Shown here: positions 24,958-33,295 of the stretch, in pieces | Numbering within the stretch: position 1 is the stretch's first letter | How the letters are laid out: the number at the start of each line of letters is the position of its first letter | Assembly (NCBI GenBank): GCA_001784735.1 | Contig: MFSB01000033.1 | Location: 439 to 34,867, forward strand | Direction of reading: 5' to 3' | Source: Candidatus Moranbacteria bacterium RIFCSPLOWO2_12_FULL_48_12 | GTDB lineage: Bacteria; Patescibacteriota; Minisyncoccia; Moranbacterales; UBA1568 | Length of the DNA: 34,429 nt | Made by a program: the position numbers and the translations under genes | The notes under the pieces: generated by a model | What the model was told of the DNA's origin: nothing | What the model saw: the letters and a program-made list of their open reading frames with translations, nothing else | Databases searched by the model: none

Positions 24958-27843
24958 TTATACACTCTTATCTTTTCTTTCCATATACCTTGCCATCCGC
25001 TGAATCATCATATCAGTAAGCATCGCCGTTCCTTTTTTCCGAATGATAGCAACCATATCTTCAGTTGATCCCCATGCCTTACTGATTCTCACAATATCCT
25101 TACCAATCGTCGCCAAAAGAGGATCAATTTTCTTTTCTATCCGCTCTTTATCTTCAGGTTCTTCACTTTCCTGAATTTCCTCCAATGTTTTTATTCCTGT
25201 TTCGCTCAGATAGCTATCGACGTCACTTAAACCCCCCTCAATATATCTTTGCAACTCACCAACAATCCGCTGCTGTTCGCTCAGCGGTACGACCGATTCG
25301 AATGTTTCCTCTTCTTTTTTTCCCTCCGGTTTGCGATCTCTAGCTCGACCACCAAGCGCTTCTTGCTGCCGATTCCACACATCTCCTAAATCATTATTTA
25401 TTTCTTTCAAAAAAGCTACGGCAAGTAACTGACTCCGGCCATGGATTTTTTCTGCCAATTCTTTCAGCTGCACATCTGTCTCTTTCAGAAATTCGCGCAC
25501 AAAATACACTCCCTTGCCTCTGCTCGCGCTATCATACCGCTTTTCTTTCTTCCCAATCCTACCCAAAGTTTGAGGCGATTCCGCTTTTTCTATCCGAAGA
25601 AGTATGCGTTGCTTGAGTTCCTGTACCTTTTTCTTGAAAGCATCCAAAACCTCTGGAGAGGAATCTGCCTCTGTCGTTCCTTCAAATCTTGGCTTGTCAG
25701 CACGGGTTCTTTTTTTCAATACCCGCGCCTGCGCTTCCCACGATCCCAATAACTTTGTATTGATGTCCTTCAAATGCGCTGCTGCCAATGCTGCCTCAGT
25801 TGGTTTCTCCATTAATTGATCTGTCACTTCTCGCAAATCAGTATCTGTTTCTTTCACAAACTCCCGTACGGTGTATTCCCTGCCACTCTTGGCATCTTTT
25901 CTCGTTTCTGGAATACCAATGTTTTCAAGCTTCTGGAAGGTATCAGCTTCTTTTATACGATCGGCTAGCTCTGCCGTCCTCTTTTCTACTCTCATTTTAA
26001 ATTCCGAAAGTGTAACATCACTTTCCTCTGAATTACCCACTCTCAGATCAAGATACATCCGCGTGAGCCTCCCCTTGCATCTTCGTAAGAGTTCTATCTT
26101 TCTCAGATCTCCCCTGCCACCCCTTGCTCTTTCTTCAGTAAACGCATCAAAATACCCCTTGGCTTGTGTGACCTGGCTATCGACTTCTGCCAACTGACGA
26201 TCTCTTTCGGCATCATCCTTGATTTTTCCCATCACTCCCCGCAATCCGCTCTGCAAAGTTTCAATCTCTCCCCACAAAATCGACGGCGAAGCTTCCTGGA
26301 GTATTTTTTGTACACTCTCCTCTTTATCCAACCCTCCTCGGTGAACCTTCTTTGCCAATTTCCCTTTTCTTTTGTTGTGACCATTCTCGTACTCATTCTC
26401 TTCCGTGAACATCCGCTCCTCAAGCTCGCTCAACTCGGCAAGAACTTTTTCTGTTTCTTCCGGCGATGACTGGTCATTGATTGATTTGAGTAATACCGTA
26501 ATTCTTTTCCCAAACCCTTCGATTGCCGCTTCATCCCCGACAAAGGCGACCCCTCTCCCCGCCAATGCACGATCGGCCTTGTCCTTCAAACGCCTCTTTA
26601 TTTCATTCAGCCTTTCTATCGTAGTCTGCTGAAAGTAGATTTTCCGATACATGCGCTCTAGCTTCTCCAATTTCTTGCTGTCGAGTTTTTTTGTTTCTTG
26701 GTAATCTTTTGATGCTTCCAATTCTTCTTGTTTTAAGCGCAAGAAATCATCTGGTATCACCTCGTGCAACGATAAGGTACCGCCTGGCACCTTAATGAGC
26801 GTATCTGTTGGTGCTTCTACTGATGTTTCTCCTGGTACTTTCGTCAAGGCACGGATCTCAGCCAGTAAGTGCATTTTTCGGCGGCCACTCTCCAAAAAAC
26901 GCCCATCCAAGACATTCCATTCCTTCCCGATTGCCTCAATTTTCACTTTCACTGATTGCAAGGCTGCTAATGAGGCTAGCCCCTGACTCCTCAAATCTAA
27001 ATCTTTAACTTCGCCTCGCAAGCTCTGGCCGTAATTTTCTTCAATCGCTTCCTTCCATGCGTCCATCATCTTACCGCTTGCTTCGTACTCTTGGCCAAAA
27101 GCATCATCTATTTTCGACATCTCCTTCTCGTAGGCCTTATACAGCAGCGGGCGTTCTTCTTGTAGCGAGTCGATCTTCACCATTCCCTTCACGCCGATGG
27201 CAACATCGAAATTCTTGAGCGGCTTCCTCTGTTCTTTCTTGTCATATTTGATCACTCCATCAGCATTGTATTCCGTAAAAGGTACTTCCGCTTCGCCATC
27301 CTTCAAAGACACCCCTTCGACTTTGATTTTCTCGCCTGTATGAAGATTCTTAAAAATATCGCCCGTGAGCCGATACACTGTTTTTTTCGGTGGCTGCACT
27401 GGATCTGGAAGAGTCTTGGCAGAGACATTCTTCTCTCTTTGTTGAGGGACGCCACTATCACCACTCATGAGTGGCACTGGTTGCGTAGCAACTGCACCTG
27501 CCTGCACTTCCGCTACTATTTCAGATGTACTCGCATCATCCGGTTTGGCTGATTTCGAAGCAGCTCTTTTCCGTGGTTTCCTTTCCTTTTTATCCGGCTT
27601 AATTGTATCCGAAGCGGTTTTACTTTGCGGTGTTTCTGACTCACCCACTTCACTCCCCGGTAAAGCTTTTCTCTCTCCATTTATCGGGCGTGCCGGTTCT
27701 TTTGATGGAGTGTCCAGTGCCACTGGTTTGTCCCCAAGACCATCAATATAAGTTATTTCGGGCACCCCTGAACCGCCGGAAGCTTTTACTGCTTCGGCTT
27801 TACTTTGAAAAATTCTTCCCAAAAACTTTTCTGCCCCGAACAT
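24958..27843 (-). CDS. 961-aa hypothetical helical-repeat protein
   Basis: Continuous ORF; tandem ~95-aa repeats ADRIKEADTFQKLENIG..YTVREFVKETDTDL.. and LRIEKAESPQTLGRIG..YFVREFLKETDVQL.. Confidence 0.85.
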   Translation of the reverse strand: MFGAEKFLGRIFQSKAEAVKASGGSGVPEITYIDGLGDKPVALDTPSKEPARPINGERKALPGSEVGESETPQSKTASDTIKPDKKERKPRKRAASKSAKPDDASTSEIVAEVQAGAVATQPVPLMSGDSGVPQQREKNVSAKTLPDPVQPPKKTVYRLTGDIFKNLHTGEKIKVEGVSLKDGEAEVPFTEYNADGVIKYDKKEQRKPLKNFDVAIGVKGMVKIDSLQEERPLLYKAYEKEMSKIDDAFGQEYEASGKMMDAWKEAIEENYGQSLRGEVKDLDLRSQGLASLAALQSVKVKIEAIGKEWNVLDGRFLESGRRKMHLLAEIRALTKVPGETSVEAPTDTLIKVPGGTLSLHEVIPDDFLRLKQEELEASKDYQETKKLDSKKLEKLERMYRKIYFQQTTIERLNEIKRRLKDKADRALAGRGVAFVGDEAAIEGFGKRITVLLKSINDQSSPEETEKVLAELSELEERMFTEENEYENGHNKRKGKLAKKVHRGGLDKEESVQKILQEASPSILWGEIETLQSGLRGVMGKIKDDAERDRQLAEVDSQVTQAKGYFDAFTEERARGGRGDLRKIELLRRCKGRLTRMYLDLRVGNSEESDVTLSEFKMRVEKRTAELADRIKEADTFQKLENIGIPETRKDAKSGREYTVREFVKETDTDLREVTDQLMEKPTEAALAAAHLKDINTKLLGSWEAQARVLKKRTRADKPRFEGTTEADSSPEVLDAFKKKVQELKQRILLRIEKAESPQTLGRIGKKEKRYDSASRGKGVYFVREFLKETDVQLKELAEKIHGRSQLLAVAFLKEINNDLGDVWNRQQEALGGRARDRKPEGKKEEETFESVVPLSEQQRIVGELQRYIEGGLSDVDSYLSETGIKTLEEIQESEEPEDKERIEKKIDPLLATIGKDIVRISKAWGSTEDMVAIIRKKGTAMLTDMMIQRMARYMERKDKSV

Positions 27844-27863
27844 TCAGTTTTTCTTTTTTGCTT

Positions 27864-28088
27864 ATTACCAAACGAAGTGAGCGCAGTGAAAGTTCACTTT
27901 CACTGCCGACCGCGTGCTGCCAAAGCTCCAGCGGTGGCGCAGCGTAGTGCCAGCCCGCTTCGCCCGCCTAGCCGTCGAGGCTGGCCGGAGCTACAGCGAG
28001 GCGAAGTAACATCGGATCCAACCCAGAGCTTGCCACGGGCGTTCGCGAACGACGTGGCTTGCTCTGGGGTAGTAAATATCCGTTATTT
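27864..28088. repeat. Dispersed REP-like composite repeat, copy C
   Basis: ttaccaaacgaagtgagcgcagtgaaagttcactttcactgcc...cccgcctagccgtcgaggctggccgg...gagcttgccacgggcgttcgcgaacgacgtggcttgctc...aatatccgttattt. Confidence 0.7.
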
Positions 28089-28089
28089 C

Positions 28090-28098
28090 TGCTATAAT
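28090..28098 (+). promoter_or_regulatory. Extended -10 promoter for the first GT39 gene
   Basis: TGCTATAAT about 34 bp upstream of ATG at 28132. Confidence 0.5.
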
Positions 28099-28131
28099 TC
28101 TACCATAAAAAACAAAAAATCAAAAACGTTT

Positions 28132-29763
28132 ATGAGCGAACGTTTCGCTTTCCGTCCCCACCATATTGCTACATGGATCGCTCTTGCGGTCATCCTCATT
28201 CTCGCCTTTACGGTGAGAATCTATCACATCGAAACCATCCCCGCCGGGCTCTACCCCGACGAAGCTGCCAACGGCGTCGATGCCATTCACGCTCTCGAAA
28301 CCAAAAACTTTCAGCTTTTCTATCCGGCCAATTTCGGCCGCGAAGGGCTCTTCATCAATCTACAGGCGTTCTCAATCGCCATTTTCGGCAACACCATCCT
28401 CGGACTCAAACTCTGGTCTATTCTTTTCGGGACTTTGTCCGTTCTCGGCATCTATCTCCTCGGGAGAGAGCTTTTTCACCGGCGCATCATCGGCATCCTC
28501 GCCGCGTTCATGCTGGCCACCTCCTATTGGGCGATCAACTTCTCTCGCATCGGCTTCCGCGCCATCATGACCACCTTCGTCCTCACTTTCTCTTTCTACT
28601 TCTTCTTCCGCGGACTGCGCACGCGGAAACTCCGTGACTTCCTCCTCTCCGGACTCCTCTTCGGGCTCGGGCTGCATACCTATATCGCTTTTCGCGTCGC
28701 TCCCCTCATCCTCATCATCCTCCTCCCGGCGTTCCTCCTCTCCTACGAGAATTTTCTCCGCCGTTTCTGGAAACAGGGAGCGCTTTTTTTGCTGGCAGCC
28801 TTCATCGCCGCCGCGCCGATGCTCTATCATTTCTTCATTTCCCATCCCGAAGATTTCGTTTCGCGCGCCTCTCACATTTCCGTCTTCTCAGCGGAAGCCA
28901 ACCATGGAGACCTCCTCGGCACGCTCCTCAAAACACTTTCTCTGTCGCTCATAAAATACAATTTCTTCGGCGATCAGAATTGGCGCCACAATTACCCGCC
29001 CTATCCGGTTCTTGATCCTTTCGTCGGCACCTTCTTCCTGGCCGGTTTCCTCTTCGTCATCTGGCGGACGATCATCCTCCTCGGCCGGCGCATCCGCGAG
29101 GGCGATCGGGACACGCGTCTGGTTACCTATTTCTTCCTCCTCGGATCATTCTTCGTCATGCTCATGCCGGAGTTTCTCACCAACGAAGGCTTGCCGCACG
29201 CGCTCCGCTCCATCGGCACCCAGACGCCGGTCTTTCTCATGGCCGCGCTGGCTGCCTCTTGGATAGCCCGCAAGGCGCTCTCCGCGCAGACCGGTGCCCG
29301 CATCGCTCTCTTCTCGCTCCTCGTTGTCGCCCTGGGAGCAAGCGCTCTTTTCAACCTCACGAAGTATTTTGTTTTCTTCGCCCACAATGAGTCTGCCGCC
29401 GCCTCTTTCAACGAAAGCTATACCAATATGGTGCGCTATCTCATCTCCCTGCCGGAAGAAACCCACAAATATGTGCTCGCTGATGAAAAGGGCAACAGCG
29501 ACCGCTTCCGCCTGCCCGTTTTCGCCCATCCGGTCTATTTTCTCACCTACCGCCAAGTGGCCAACCTCGAAATCGTAGAGCCCGAAACGGTCCTCAGGCG
29601 GCCGGGAATATTTCTCATGCTCAATTACAAAGATGTGCTTGCCCAGCGGATCCAAAAATTTTATCCGGATGCCTCTATCAAACACATCGATATGAATGAG
29701 CCGGAGCGCGCCGGGGGAGACTTCAATGTCATCGTTCTGCCTTCAGCAGAAAATAAAAAATAA
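28132..29763 (+). CDS. GT39/PMT/ArnT-like polyprenyl-linked glycosyltransferase, multi-TM
   Basis: TM-rich; IETIPAGLYPDEAANGVDAI (GT39-type first loop with acidic residues); start revised to ATG at 28132. Confidence 0.82.
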   Translation: MSERFAFRPHHIATWIALAVILILAFTVRIYHIETIPAGLYPDEAANGVDAIHALETKNFQLFYPANFGREGLFINLQAFSIAIFGNTILGLKLWSILFGTLSVLGIYLLGRELFHRRIIGILAAFMLATSYWAINFSRIGFRAIMTTFVLTFSFYFFFRGLRTRKLRDFLLSGLLFGLGLHTYIAFRVAPLILIILLPAFLLSYENFLRRFWKQGALFLLAAFIAAAPMLYHFFISHPEDFVSRASHISVFSAEANHGDLLGTLLKTLSLSLIKYNFFGDQNWRHNYPPYPVLDPFVGTFFLAGFLFVIWRTIILLGRRIREGDRDTRLVTYFFLLGSFFVMLMPEFLTNEGLPHALRSIGTQTPVFLMAALAASWIARKALSAQTGARIALFSLLVVALGASALFNLTKYFVFFAHNESAAASFNESYTNMVRYLISLPEETHKYVLADEKGNSDRFRLPVFAHPVYFLTYRQVANLEIVEPETVLRRPGIFLMLNYKDVLAQRIQKFYPDASIKHIDMNEPERAGGDFNVIVLPSAENKK

Positions 29764-29959
29764 AGTATCCCCGGCCAGCTCTGCTTACTAAATTACATTT
29801 CAAAAAAACACACAATTAGCAGATGCGAAAAAAGATGCCATATCATCAAGTTTGAGCTAGCAGGGCAGGCAAAATGAAAAACCACCCGTCTCGCCGGAGG
29901 CTTCGCCGAGGCGGGCAAAGAAAAGTTCAAAATGGGTAAAATCTAAAGATCATTTTCAC

Positions 29960-30122
29960 GTTGGGCGCCTTCTGCGGAAAAATTTCCAGAGAGGCTTGAA
30001 AGTTTTTCGAGCACGGTGCCGTCCCGTCAAGACGGGGCGGATCGAAAAAGTTTCAGAAGTGAGTTCGCCGCTGGGCGAACGAGTGTCTCTCGGGAAATTT
30101 TTCCGCACGAAGGTGCTACAAC
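29960..30122. repeat. 163-bp nested inverted-repeat element upstream of the second glycosyltransferase
   Basis: Arms gttgggcgccttctgcggaaaaatttccagagag and ctctcgggaaatttttccgcacgaaggtgctacaac; inner arms GAAAGTTTTTCGA/TCGAAAAAGTTTC; hairpins CCCGTC-AA-GACGGG and GTTCGCC-gct-GGGCGAAC. Confidence 0.85.
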
Positions 30123-30135
30123 CAAAACAATAATT

Positions 30136-32118
30136 ATGGATTTCCTGAAAAAACATGCTTTTCTCATTGTCGCCGGCATTTTGACTTTCCATTTCATCCT
30201 CTCCCTCATGGTGTCCAGCCAGGAATCCATGATTTTTGATGAGAAAGCTCACATCCCCGCCGCTTACAGTTACGTCCGCTACGGCGATATGCGCCTCAAT
30301 CCCGAGCATCCACCTTTCCTCAAAGACCTGGCAGGCCTCCCGCTCCTTTTTCTACAACCGGCTTTTCCCCTCGCGTCCAAAGAATGGCAGTCCGGCGCCA
30401 ATGAACAGTGGGCTATCGGCGATATGTTCGTCAATTGCACGCGGCCGGACATCGTCTGCAATGACGCTGACACCATCCTTTTCTGGTCGCGCATCCCCAT
30501 CACTCTTATCGCCGTAGTCCTCGGCATCGTCCTTTTCCTCTGGACGCGGGAACTGGCTGGGACGCTCGCGGGACTTTTCGCGGTTACCCTGTATGCCTTC
30601 GATCCCAATATTATCGCCCACAATCACTATGTGACGACTGACATCGGTATCGCCGCGTTTCTCTTTTTCGCATTCTATTTTTTCGTCCGTTTCCTGAAAA
30701 ATCCCAGTTTCAAGAATGTCCTTATCGCGGGAATTTTTCTGGGGCTGGCGGAGCTCGCCAAATTTTCTGCTGTCCTGCTCTTCCCCATCTTCGGCCTCTT
30801 CGCCGTCCTCTATGGGCTCAGCAAACGGAAGCCGACTGACGATGCCCGCTCGGTGTTTGCCTTCAAGCTGCGCTCTGTATTCGAGTATGTCCTCAAATAC
30901 GCCGGGAGTGTCATCATCTGCTTTGGGCTCATCTGGATCCTCTACTTCATGAATACGCTCAATATGCCAGGCGAAAAACTTTCTGAAAACGCCCTCGCCG
31001 CTTTCCCGCATACCACGGCTGTCGGAAAATTCGCCATCGACTTCGTGACAGCCACCAGCCAGTCGCCCCTCCTCAAGCCGTTCTCTGAATACTTCCTCGG
31101 CGTCTTTATGGTGTTCGGCCGCGTGACTGGCGGCAACACCTACTATTTCCTCGGTCAGGTTTCCAACCAAGCTTCCCCCTGGTATTTCCCGATTGTCTTT
31201 CTCCTCAAAGAAACCTTGCCGTTCCTCATTATCCTCCTCCTCACCTCTCTCTACGCCCTCTCCCGGATAGGCAAAACTCTCATCCGAGAAAAGGGAGCGG
31301 CCTTTCCTTTCCTGGTCCGCCTAGACTCTCGCCTCGATTCGGCGAAGTGGGCGGCGAAGCTGGCCCGTTCCTTTCAAAACAATACGACGACGTACCTGGC
31401 CCTGTTTTTCATCCTCTTTTACAGCTACGTGAGTATTACCGGAAACCTCAACATCGGCTTGCGCCACCTTTTCCCGATCCTCCCCTTTCTCTATATGCTG
31501 ACCGCCAAAGTAAGCTTTGACTTCTTCCGCCGTCATGAAAATGACAAGGTAACGCGCCAAATCCTGGCCTGTATTCTCGGTGGTTTGACTTTATCTATAG
31601 TAGCTATCCCCATCTTGGCATACCCCAGCTATCTCTCGTATTTCAATGCCGCCGCTGGCGGACACTTAAACGGATATCAGTACGTTACGGACTCCAATTA
31701 CGACTGGGGCCAAGACCTTAAACATTTGCGGAACTTTGTCGATACATATAATAATTGCCTGAGCACCGGTATCGGAGCTCTTAATTGCAAAGGCATTAGC
31801 ATCAATCCTAAGGCTTTGACTGAGTCAAGCTCCTCCCGCATGGCAGGTGACAAGGCTTTGTTTATTGACAAAATTCGCGTTGACTACTTCGGCGGCGCCA
31901 GTCCGACCTACTATCTCGGCAACAAATACGTTTCTTGGCACTCCTACAACGACCCGGAGCCTGGCTGGTATGCCCTCTCGGCTGGATTCATCCAAGAAAG
32001 CTCTTATTCTCCCAACTTGAAGCCAGGAGACAAGACTTACGCCTGGAGGTTTGACTATCCGCTCGTCACCCGCGCCGGTGATTCCATTTTCGTCTATTAC
32101 ATCCCAGAAATAAAATAA
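30136..32118 (+). CDS. GT39/PMT-like glycosyltransferase, multi-TM
   Basis: ESMIFDEKAHIPAAYSYVRYGDMRLNPEHPPFLKDLAGLPLLF and many TM segments; start revised to ATG at 30136. Confidence 0.85.
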   Translation: MDFLKKHAFLIVAGILTFHFILSLMVSSQESMIFDEKAHIPAAYSYVRYGDMRLNPEHPPFLKDLAGLPLLFLQPAFPLASKEWQSGANEQWAIGDMFVNCTRPDIVCNDADTILFWSRIPITLIAVVLGIVLFLWTRELAGTLAGLFAVTLYAFDPNIIAHNHYVTTDIGIAAFLFFAFYFFVRFLKNPSFKNVLIAGIFLGLAELAKFSAVLLFPIFGLFAVLYGLSKRKPTDDARSVFAFKLRSVFEYVLKYAGSVIICFGLIWILYFMNTLNMPGEKLSENALAAFPHTTAVGKFAIDFVTATSQSPLLKPFSEYFLGVFMVFGRVTGGNTYYFLGQVSNQASPWYFPIVFLLKETLPFLIILLLTSLYALSRIGKTLIREKGAAFPFLVRLDSRLDSAKWAAKLARSFQNNTTTYLALFFILFYSYVSITGNLNIGLRHLFPILPFLYMLTAKVSFDFFRRHENDKVTRQILACILGGLTLSIVAIPILAYPSYLSYFNAAAGGHLNGYQYVTDSNYDWGQDLKHLRNFVDTYNNCLSTGIGALNCKGISINPKALTESSSSRMAGDKALFIDKIRVDYFGGASPTYYLGNKYVSWHSYNDPEPGWYALSAGFIQESSYSPNLKPGDKTYAWRFDYPLVTRAGDSIFVYYIPEIK

Positions 32119-32125
32119 TCGGATA

Positions 32126-32157
32126 CAAAAACACTCTTTTTTGGAAGTGTTTTTTGA
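32126..32157 (+). terminator. Rho-independent-like terminator
   Basis: AAAAACACT..AAGTGTTTTTT. Confidence 0.75.
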
Positions 32158-32178
32158 AATATGTAGTAGTATACTTTT

Positions 32179-32280
32179 ACAATTTCTAATTTCTAATTAC
32201 CAATTTCTAATAAAGTTACAATATTCAATTCCAAAACTAAAAGTTGCATTAGATATTAGAAAATAGGTATTAGATATTTT
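32179..32280. repeat. Heptad-bracketed intergenic element
   Basis: aatttctaatttctaattaccaatttctaataaag ... attagatattagaaaataggtattagatattt. Confidence 0.85.
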
Positions 32281-32286
32281 TGTAGA

Positions 32287-33258
32287 CTATTTCTTTTTCT
32301 TGGAGGAAACATCGGTTTTCTTTTCTTCTGTCAGCACCGAAGGAGAAAGAGTGACTGGGCTTTCTATATTTTCTCCTTCGCGAAACGCATAGTACGCCCG
32401 GGTTTCCGCGCGCAGGTCGATATACGCCAACTTTGCACGCCGCTCTTTCGGCAACTCTTTCTCAATAAGAAGCTTGAGCACATTGAGCGATGCCTCGATC
32501 GGGATCCCGGTGCCAAAATATGCCTCCCATCCTTCATCCGTTTTGACGCGCAGTTCGTCGGCAAAACGAGAGACTGTCGTATACCGCGGCTCAATCCCCA
32601 GCCCCAACTGCGCCGGAAACAGCTCCTTCATCTGGATGGCGAAAGCCCCATAACTCGCATCAAAAACTTTTTCTCCCAGAGCCACCTGTTTGTTGCTCAT
32701 ATCGGTGATAGAAAGCACGTACGGCATATTTTCCGGCAGAAGCGCCTGCGTACTATCGTGCGCCGCCCCTTCTTCATCGATGAGATAATATTGGTCTTGA
32801 GAATACCAGAGAATGATTTTCTTCCGCTCCGTCACCTCGATATTCAGATTATTCGGAAAAACGCGCGTCACGGAGACGGAAGCCAGGAGCGGGTATTCCA
32901 AGCGCAGCCGTTTTTCCAGATCCTGCGGCCGCACCAGAAAAAAATTCTGCCGGAAAAAGATCCGAAGATATTTTCTTGACAGCTCCCTCTCGATGAATCC
33001 GCCGAGCGTCCTTTGAGAAATCTCGCTCATCCCTGCGATCCGCGGCGAAGCGATAAGAAAAAATGTGGAAAAAAAGGCTGTATAAGAAAGCGTCCCAAAG
33101 AAAAGTGCCCAAAGGAAAAGAGTACCCGCTCCGATGTGCCGTCTTTCTTTTTTTCCCACCGTGCGATATCTTTTCCGCTCTGGCAAGCCCTTGCGCAAAA
33201 AATGCATCGATGATTTTTCTTGGTGTTTTTGTTTTGTCCGTTTTGATACAAACCACAT
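32287..33258 (-). CDS. FtsQ/DivIB-like POTRA-domain protein
   Basis: Single N-terminal TM and POTRA-like YPLLASVSVTRVFPNNLNIEVTERKKIILWYSQDQYYLIDEEGAA; start revised to ATG at 33258. Confidence 0.78.
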   Translation of the reverse strand: MWFVSKRTKQKHQEKSSMHFLRKGLPERKRYRTVGKKERRHIGAGTLFLWALFFGTLSYTAFFSTFFLIASPRIAGMSEISQRTLGGFIERELSRKYLRIFFRQNFFLVRPQDLEKRLRLEYPLLASVSVTRVFPNNLNIEVTERKKIILWYSQDQYYLIDEEGAAHDSTQALLPENMPYVLSITDMSNKQVALGEKVFDASYGAFAIQMKELFPAQLGLGIEPRYTTVSRFADELRVKTDEGWEAYFGTGIPIEASLNVLKLLIEKELPKERRAKLAYIDLRAETRAYYAFREGENIESPVTLSPSVLTEEKKTDVSSKKKK

Positions 33259-33261
33259 AAA

Positions 33262-33295
33262 ATAACTGACAACCAACTACTTACGACTAACGACA
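33262..33295. repeat. Heptad array filling the holB/ftsQ-like gap
   Basis: Minus strand reads approximately GTCGTTA GTCGTAA GTAGTTG GTTGTCA GTTATTT then ATG. Confidence 0.7.

Noticed and set aside
27805-28131. N-terminal 109 aa of the 652-aa ORF in the track
   Set aside because: Covers repeat copy C and the promoter; the glycosyltransferase more likely starts at ATG 28132.
28372-28875. Antisense ORFs over the first glycosyltransferase (28372..28875, 29146..29685)
   Set aside because: Lie opposite a strongly supported TM protein; composition is D/E/R-rich mirror translation, with no recognisable domain.
30016-30135. N-terminal 40 aa of the 700-aa ORF in the track
   Set aside because: Translates the inverted-repeat element; real start most likely ATG 30136.
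29956-30309. 117-aa minus ORF ending in WKFFRRRRPT
   Set aside because: Mostly translation of the inverted-repeat element and antisense of the glycosyltransferase start.
30352-31170. 272-aa antisense ORF over the second glycosyltransferase
   Set aside because: Shadow ORF opposite a convincing multi-TM gene; low-complexity acidic mirror sequence.
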